Source: an uncultured Flavobacteriales bacterium
Lineage (GTDB): Bacteria > Bacteroidota > Bacteroidia > Flavobacteriales_D > Sanyastnellaceae
Reading direction: 5' to 3'
Length of the DNA: 64,000 nt
Assembly: GCA_943787435.1 (NCBI GenBank)
Contig: CALSMK010000021.1
Location: forward strand, 1 to 64,000
Shown: positions 58,787 through 64,000 of the stretch, one piece after another
Position numbering within the stretch: the first letter of the stretch is position 1
Layout of the letters: each line of letters starts with the position of its first letter
The notes under the pieces: generated by a model
The model's database searches: none
What the model saw: the letters and a program-made list of their open reading frames with translations, nothing else
What the model was told of the DNA's origin: nothing
Translations under genes and position numbers: made by a program

Positions 58787-58852
58787 GGAACAGCCAGGAC
58801 GTCCCGTGCCCTGTCCCAGAATGCTTCCCTGGACACTGCGGCCGACCTGTTC
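58787..58852 (+). promoter_or_regulatory. Structured leader upstream of rplK
   Basis: GGAACAG (58787-58793) can pair with CTGTTC (58847-58852), enclosing CCAGG (58794-58798) and CCTGG-type elements (near 58828) in the 128-base gap between nusG and rplK. In other bacteria ribosomal protein L1 represses rplK-rplA by binding such a leader. Assignment here rests on position and pairing only. Confidence 0.35.
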
Positions 58853-58870
58853 ATCATAAACAATAGATCC

Positions 58871-59308
58871 ATGGCTAAAGAAGTCGCCAAGATGGTCAAA
58901 CTGCAAGTGAGAGGTGGCGCTGCCAACCCCTCACCGCCGGTTGGTCCTGCACTTGGTGCGGCAGGTGTAAACATCATGGAATTTTGCAAGCAGTTCAATG
59001 GGCGTACCCAGGACAAAGCAGGCAAGGTTCTTCCGGTGGTCATCACCGTCTACAGTGATAAGTCTTTTGACTTCATCATCAAGACTCCGCCCGCAGCAGT
59101 GCAACTCATGGAAGCCGCCAAATTGAAGAAGGGTTCTCCGGAATCCAACCGACAGAAGGTGGGCAACGTGACGTGGGACCAAGTCCGCGCAATTGCAGAA
59201 GACAAGATGCCCGATCTCAATTGCTTTACCGCTGAGTCCGCCATGAAGGTGGTCGCTGGTACTGCAAGGAGCATGGGGCTGAACGTGACCGGCGATTCGC
59301 CTTTCTGA
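58871..59308 (+). CDS. rplK: 50S ribosomal protein L11
   Basis: 145 residues. The N-terminal [34 protein letters not shown] is diagnostic and the rRNA-binding C-domain ([23 protein letters not shown]) is complete. It forms the base of the L7/L12 stalk with 23S rRNA helices 43-44. Confidence 0.96.
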   Translation: MAKEVAKMVKLQVRGGAANPSPPVGPALGAAGVNIMEFCKQFNGRTQDKAGKVLPVVITVYSDKSFDFIIKTPPAAVQLMEAAKLKKGSPESNRQKVGNVTWDQVRAIAEDKMPDLNCFTAESAMKVVAGTARSMGLNVTGDSPF

Positions 59309-59329
59309 TCGTCAATTCATCTAACCACA

Positions 59330-60025
59330 ATGGCAAAACTGACACGCAAACGCAAAGCTGCGCTCGAAAAATTCGACGTGGACACAGCGTACCCGCTCGA
59401 CGAAGCAGCCGGACTCGTGAAGGAGATTTCCTCTGCGACTTTCGACTCTTCTGTTGACCTCGCCGTCAGCCTTGGCGTGGACCCGCGTAAAGCCAACCAA
59501 ATGGTGCGTGGCACGGTTTCGCTTCCTCACGGAAGCGGAAAAAATGTGCGCGTACTGGTTCTCTGCAACCCCGATAAGGAAGCAGAAGCCACGGAGGCAG
59601 GAGCGGACCACGTTGGCCTCGATGAATATGTCGAGAAGATCAAAGGCGGATGGACCGATGTGGATGTGATCATCACAACCCCCCAAGTGATGGGTAAAGT
59701 GGGTGCTTTGGGCCGAATTCTCGGACCCCGTGGCCTCATGCCCAACCCGAAGTCGGGTACAGTCACAATGGAGGTTGCGAAGGCCGTCCAGGACGTTAAG
59801 GCAGGTAAGATCGATTTCAAGGTGGACAAGTACGGCATCATCCATGCTTCCGTAGGGAAGGTGAGCTTCTCGAAAGAGAAGATCGCGGAGAATGCTGGCG
59901 AAGTCCTGCAAACCTTGGTTCGTTTGCGCCCGTCTGCTGCGAAGGGCACCTACATCAAGAGCGTATTTATCAGCTCTACGATGTCACCGGGTGTCCGGAT
60001 TGAATCGAAGTCTCTGAACAGCTGA
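59330..60025 (+). CDS. rplA: 50S ribosomal protein L1
   Basis: 231 residues with the two-domain L1 fold: [49 protein letters not shown] and the C-terminal [12 protein letters not shown]. It forms the L1 stalk that helps release deacylated tRNA, and may repress its own operon through the rplK leader. It starts 21 bases after rplK. Confidence 0.96.
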   Translation: MAKLTRKRKAALEKFDVDTAYPLDEAAGLVKEISSATFDSSVDLAVSLGVDPRKANQMVRGTVSLPHGSGKNVRVLVLCNPDKEAEATEAGADHVGLDEYVEKIKGGWTDVDVIITTPQVMGKVGALGRILGPRGLMPNPKSGTVTMEVAKAVQDVKAGKIDFKVDKYGIIHASVGKVSFSKEKIAENAGEVLQTLVRLRPSAAKGTYIKSVFISSTMSPGVRIESKSLNS

Positions 60026-60036
60026 ACCAGGAACCC

Positions 60037-60561
60037 ATGACACGCGAAGAAAAAAATCAAGCGATCGAGGAGCTCCAGGGGATGCTCAAGGACACCAATG
60101 TGGTGTACTTGGCAGACGCTTCGTCTCTGAATTCTGCCGACACGACAAAGTTGCGCGGGGAATGCTTTAAATCAGACGTCACAATCCGAGTGGTGAAAAA
60201 CACACTGCTGAAGATTGCGATGGAACGTACAGAAGAACGCAACTACGGCGAACTGATGGACGTGCTGAAAGGGCAAACCGCCATGATGACAAGCACAGTG
60301 GGCAATGCCCCTGCCAAGCTCATCAAGGAGTTCCGCAAAAACAGTGAGCGCCCCATTTTGAAGGGAGCTTACGTCGAAGAGGCTGTGTACATCGGGGACG
60401 ACCAACTGAAGGCCCTCACGGAGATCAAGAGCAAAGAGGAACTCCTCGGAGAACTCATTGGTCTGCTCCAGAGCCCAATGTCGAATGTCCTCGGCGCACT
60501 TCAATCCGGTGGAAACACCATTTCCGGACTGGTCAAAGCACTCGGCGAACGCCAAGACTGA
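60037..60561 (+). CDS. rplJ: 50S ribosomal protein L10
   Basis: 174 residues, MTREEKNQAIEELQGMLKDTNVVYLADAS. The VVKNTLLKIAME strand-helix and a C-terminal helix that carries L7/L12 dimers are present. Only 11 bases separate it from rplA, so no L10 leader can precede it here. Confidence 0.95.
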   Translation: MTREEKNQAIEELQGMLKDTNVVYLADASSLNSADTTKLRGECFKSDVTIRVVKNTLLKIAMERTEERNYGELMDVLKGQTAMMTSTVGNAPAKLIKEFRKNSERPILKGAYVEEAVYIGDDQLKALTEIKSKEELLGELIGLLQSPMSNVLGALQSGGNTISGLVKALGERQD

Positions 60562-60609
60562 CTTTGACAACCCCATTCAACAATTAAGCAAACCCATATA
60601 CATTTTATC

Positions 60610-60987
60610 ATGGCTGATTTGAAAACCATGGCAGAAGCACTTGTCAACCTGACCGTTAAGGAGGTGAACGAGCTTGCAGAGATCATGAAAGAAGAGTACG
60701 GCATTGAGCCCGCAGCTGCTGCTGCTGTTGTTGCTGGACCCGCCGCAGGTGGTGGAGACAGTGCTGCAGAAGAGCAGACCGAGTTTGATGTGATCCTCAA
60801 AGCCGCTGGCGGTTCGAAGCTGGCCGTTGTGAAGCTCGTTAAAGAGCTCACCGGTCAGGGACTGAAGGAAGCCAAAGGCATCGTTGACGGAGCACCTGCC
60901 ACCTTGAAGGAGGCAGTTTCCAAGGACGAGGCCGAGGCCCTCAAGACCCAACTCGAGGAAGCCGGAGCAGAGGTTGAGATCAAGTAA
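60610..60987 (+). CDS. rplL: 50S ribosomal protein L7/L12
   Basis: 125 residues. N-terminal dimerising helices, an Ala/Gly-rich hinge ([16 protein letters not shown]), and the factor-binding C-domain ([36 protein letters not shown]). It recruits translation GTPases such as EF-Tu. Confidence 0.96.
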   Translation: MADLKTMAEALVNLTVKEVNELAEIMKEEYGIEPAAAAAVVAGPAAGGGDSAAEEQTEFDVILKAAGGSKLAVVKLVKELTGQGLKEAKGIVDGAPATLKEAVSKDEAEALKTQLEEAGAEVEIK

Positions 60988-61008
60988 GATCACAACTCGC
61001 TGAATTTC

Positions 61009-61049
61009 AGAAGGTCAGGCTGGGCGCAGGTCCCGGTCTGACCTTCTTG
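61009..61049 (+). terminator. Hairpin between rplL and rpoB (attenuator-like)
   Basis: AGAAGGTCAG (61009-61018) and CTGACCTTCT (61038-61047) are exact complements with a 19-base loop, followed by TG rather than a T-run. It sits in the 141-base rplL-rpoB gap, where partial termination or RNase processing tunes ribosomal protein against polymerase subunit output in other bacteria. Confidence 0.55.
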
Positions 61050-61128
61050 TACCCTGTATCGAACAGGGTGCACCCCCAAAGCCAACCTGCACGCCTGCGA
61101 TTTGTACCCCTCCGATAAGCCGCACAAT

Positions 61129-64000
61129 ATGTTGACGCCACAACTGCAGCAGCGACACTCTTTCGCCACCACCACACCGGATCTCGCCTATCCGGATTTT
61201 CTCGACATCCAACTCCGGTCCTTCCGCGAGTTCTTCCAGCTTGAAACCAAGCCGGAGGACCGCGATACAGAGGGCCTTTTTAAGGTGTTCAATGAGAATT
61301 TCCCGATCACGGACACGAGAAACCAATTCGTGCTGGAATTCCTTGACTATTTCATCGATCCACCGCGATACAGCATTGCAGAGTGCATTGAGCGTGGTTT
61401 GACCTACAGTGTTCCACTGAAGGCCAAGCTCAAGCTTTATTGCACCGACCCAGAACACGAGGACTTTGAGACCATTGTCCAAGACGTGTATCTGGGAACC
61501 ATTCCATACATGACCCCAAGGGGATCATTTGTGGTCAATGGTGCCGAGCGAATCATTGTCAATCAATTGCACCGTTCGCCTGGTGTGTTCTTCGGCCAGA
61601 GCCGTCATGCCAATGGCACGAAGCTCTACAGCGCGAGAATCATTCCTTTCAAGGGAAGCTGGATTGAGTTCGCCACCGACATCAACAGTGTGATGTACGC
61701 GTACATCGACCGGAAGAAGAAGCTTCCCGTGACCACTTTGTTGCGTTCCATTGGTTACGAATCTGACCGGGACATCCTCGGCATTTTCGACTTGGCTGAA
61801 GAGGTCAAGGTCTCCAAAGCTGGCGTGAAGCGAGTCTTGGGTCGCCGTTTGGCTGCCCGTGTCCTCAAGACCTGGATCGAAGATTTCGTGGATGAGGACA
61901 CTGGAGAGGTGGTCAGCATTGAGCGGAACGAGTTGGTCCTCGACCGTGACACGGTGTTGGAAAAGGAGCACATCGAGCTCATCGTAGAGTCCGGTTCCAA
62001 GTCCATCATCCTGCACAAGGAGGACATCAACCAGGCCGATTACGCCATCATCCACAACACGCTTCAGAAGGACCCTTCGAACAGCGAAAAGGAAGCGGTG
62101 GAATACATCTACCGTCAATTGCGTAACGCTGAGCCGCCAGACATAGATACGGCCCGCGGTGTGATCGACAAGTTGTTCTTCTCTGAGCAGCGCTACGACC
62201 TGGGCGAGGTTGGGCGTTTCCGCATCAACCGGAAGCTCGGAATCGACATGTCCGAAGAGTCACGCACGTTGACCAAGGACGACATCATCCTGATCATCAA
62301 GTTCCTCATCGACCTGGTGAACTCGAAGTCTGATGTGGACGACATCGACCACTTGTCCAACCGTCGCATTCGTACGGTGGGCGAGCAGCTGCACAACCAG
62401 TTCGGTGTCGGTTTGGCCCGTATGGCCCGGACCATTCGCGAGCGGATGAACGTTCGTGACAATGAGGTCTTTACGCCAACGGACTTGATCAACGCCAAGA
62501 CATTGAGCTCGGTGATCAATTCGTTCTTCGGAACGAACCAGCTGAGTCAGTTCATGGACCAGACCAACCCGTTGAGCGAGGTGACGCACAAGCGACGCAT
62601 CTCTGCACTCGGACCAGGTGGTCTGTCCCGTGAGCGCGCTGGCTTTGAGGTGCGAGACGTTCACTACACCCACTACGGCCGTCTCTGCACCATTGAGACG
62701 CCTGAAGGACCGAACATTGGTTTGATCAGTTCACTCTGCGTTTACGCCAAAGTGAACCGCCTTGGATTCATCGAGACTCCATACCGTGAAGTCAACGAAG
62801 GCGTAGCCAGAGTTGGTGGTGAAGGCATTTCTTACCTGTCTGCAGAAGAGGAGGACAGCGCCATCATCGCTCAGGCGACGGTGGGACTGAACGACGATGG
62901 AACGTTCAAGAACGACATCATCAAGGCCCGTCTTCAAGGTGACTTCCCACTTGTGGCTCCAACGGAGATCAAGTATGTGGACGTGGCTCCAAACCAGATT
63001 GCTTCGATTGCTGCTTCATTGATTCCTTTCCTGGAGAATGACGACGCCAACCGTGCTCTGATGGGATCGAACATGATGCGTCAGGCCGTGCCTTTGATGC
63101 GCCCCAACAGCCCAATTGTGGGCACGGGTCTCGAGAGCCAAGTGGCCCGCGACAGCCGTGTGTTGGTGACAGCAGAAGGAGACGGAGTGGTGGAATACGT
63201 GGACGGAAATGAAATCCACATCCGCTACCAAATGGATGAGAACGACCGCCTCGTGTCTTTCGAGGAGGACGTGAAAGTCTATGACATCACCAAGTTTGCG
63301 AAGACCAACCAAGGCACCTGCATCAACCTCAAGCCCATCGTGTCGAAAGGCATGCGTGTGGAGCGAGGTGACATCATGGTGGAAGGGTACTCTACACAAA
63401 GCGGAGAGCTCGCCTTGGGTCAGAACATGAAGGTGGCATTCATGCCTTGGAAGGGTTACAACTTCGAGGACGCGATTGTGATCTCTGACCGTGTGGTTCG
63501 CGAGGACGTGTTCACTTCACTTCACGTGACCGAGTACAGCTTGGAGGTTCGCGACACCAAACGCGGACAGGAGGAGCTGACCGCGGACATTCCAAACGTG
63601 AGTGAGGAGGCCACCAAGGACCTCGACGAGAATGGATTGATTCGCATTGGCGCCCATGTGGGAGCCGGCGACATTCTGATCGGCAAAATCACACCGAAAG
63701 GAGAAAGCGATCCGAGTCCAGAGGAGAAGTTGCTTCGTGCCATCTTCGGAGACAAAGCTGGCGATGTGAAGGATGCATCTTTGAAGCTCGGTCCAAGCGC
63801 CACGGGTGTGGTGATCGACAAGATGTTGTTCTCTCGCATGGTCAAGGACCGCAAATCAAAGGCGGCTGACAAGGCCATCTTGGAGACCATCGACGGCGAA
63901 TTCGATAAGGAAGCTGCGGTGCTTCGCAAGAGTCTGGTGGAGAAGCTGATGAAGATCATCGGTGGAAAGACCTCACAAGGCGTGATGAACTACTACAAGG
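61129..64000 (+). CDS. rpoB: RNA polymerase beta subunit, N-terminal 957 residues (3' end outside window)
   Basis: Missing from the ORF track because it runs off the window, but the frame is open from ATG 61129 ([19 protein letters not shown]) to base 64000. Landmarks include [29 protein letters not shown], the rifampicin-region [34 protein letters not shown] with wild-type residues at the usual resistance positions (Asp, His, Ser), [22 protein letters not shown] and [18 protein letters not shown]. It makes the catalytic core with beta-prime. No frame breaks are visible. Confidence 0.97.
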   Translation, partial: MLTPQLQQRHSFATTTPDLAYPDFLDIQLRSFREFFQLETKPEDRDTEGLFKVFNENFPITDTRNQFVLEFLDYFIDPPRYSIAECIERGLTYSVPLKAKLKLYCTDPEHEDFETIVQDVYLGTIPYMTPRGSFVVNGAERIIVNQLHRSPGVFFGQSRHANGTKLYSARIIPFKGSWIEFATDINSVMYAYIDRKKKLPVTTLLRSIGYESDRDILGIFDLAEEVKVSKAGVKRVLGRRLAARVLKTWIEDFVDEDTGEVVSIERNELVLDRDTVLEKEHIELIVESGSKSIILHKEDINQADYAIIHNTLQKDPSNSEKEAVEYIYRQLRNAEPPDIDTARGVIDKLFFSEQRYDLGEVGRFRINRKLGIDMSEESRTLTKDDIILIIKFLIDLVNSKSDVDDIDHLSNRRIRTVGEQLHNQFGVGLARMARTIRERMNVRDNEVFTPTDLINAKTLSSVINSFFGTNQLSQFMDQTNPLSEVTHKRRISALGPGGLSRERAGFEVRDVHYTHYGRLCTIETPEGPNIGLISSLCVYAKVNRLGFIETPYREVNEGVARVGGEGISYLSAEEEDSAIIAQATVGLNDDGTFKNDIIKARLQGDFPLVAPTEIKYVDVAPNQIASIAASLIPFLENDDANRALMGSNMMRQAVPLMRPNSPIVGTGLESQVARDSRVLVTAEGDGVVEYVDGNEIHIRYQMDENDRLVSFEEDVKVYDITKFAKTNQGTCINLKPIVSKGMRVERGDIMVEGYSTQSGELALGQNMKVAFMPWKGYNFEDAIVISDRVVREDVFTSLHVTEYSLEVRDTKRGQEELTADIPNVSEEATKDLDENGLIRIGAHVGAGDILIGKITPKGESDPSPEEKLLRAIFGDKAGDVKDASLKLGPSATGVVIDKMLFSRMVKDRKSKAADKAILETIDGEFDKEAAVLRKSLVEKLMKIIGGKTSQGVMNYYK

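Overview
The window looks like chromosome from a member of the Bacteroidota, most likely a marine Flavobacteriales-type (Cryomorphaceae/Schleiferiaceae-like) bacterium. This is inferred from type IX secretion (T9SS) sorting tails ending in ...KKLLVAD/KKLMVSE, a PorE-like T9SS outer-membrane protein, a TonB-dependent receptor barrel, class III glutamine synthetase, start codons without Shine-Dalgarno sequences, and -7 promoter boxes of the TAnnTTTG/TATCTTCG type. The genus cannot be fixed from sequence alone. Nearly all genes lie on the + strand.

Layout. 1-1.9 kb: end of a TonB-dependent receptor, an S4 RNA-binding protein and a GNAT acetyltransferase. 2.07-37.2 kb: an accessory island of three giant secreted proteins made mostly of tandem HYR/Ig-like repeats. 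Protein 1 spans about 17.8 kb (about 5,900 aa if its frame is restored), protein 2 about 6.2 kb, and protein 3 10.0 kb (3,338 aa, intact). Each has a signal peptide, repeats and a C-terminal T9SS sorting domain. A decayed fourth relative lies just before protein 3. 37.3-46.6 kb: a class I/II aminotransferase, a secreted LamG/PNGase F-like protein with a T9SS tail, glutamine synthetase III and a PorE-like protein. 46.6-56.0 kb: purM, prfA, pyrF, an RCK potassium channel, an alanine/sodium symporter, a ComEA-like HhH protein, an acyl-CoA dehydrogenase, rpsU, a Xer recombinase and hpf. 56.1-64.0 kb: the classic tRNA-Thr/Tyr/Gly/Thr - tuf - tRNA-Trp - secE - nusG - rplK - rplA - rplJ - rplL - rpoB cluster, cut by the window end inside rpoB.

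How the parts relate. The giant proteins and the PNGase F-like protein are T9SS cargo, and the PorE-like protein is a candidate part of the machinery that anchors T9SS components to peptidoglycan. The most interesting unexplained material is inside the giants. A roughly 200-residue module occurs four times across the three proteins. A second module occurs twice and is cleanly inserted into a HYR domain. Several unrelated domains, including a lamin-tail domain, are spliced into HYR units of protein 1.

Caution. The sequence contains many clustered single-base indels (10.27-18.1 kb, 22.05 kb, 40.1-42.1 kb, 42.8-44.2 kb, 45.4-46.3 kb, 56.7-57.06 kb). They also break tuf and glutamine synthetase, and several sit next to homopolymers. 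They are most simply sequencing or assembly errors rather than real pseudogenisation.
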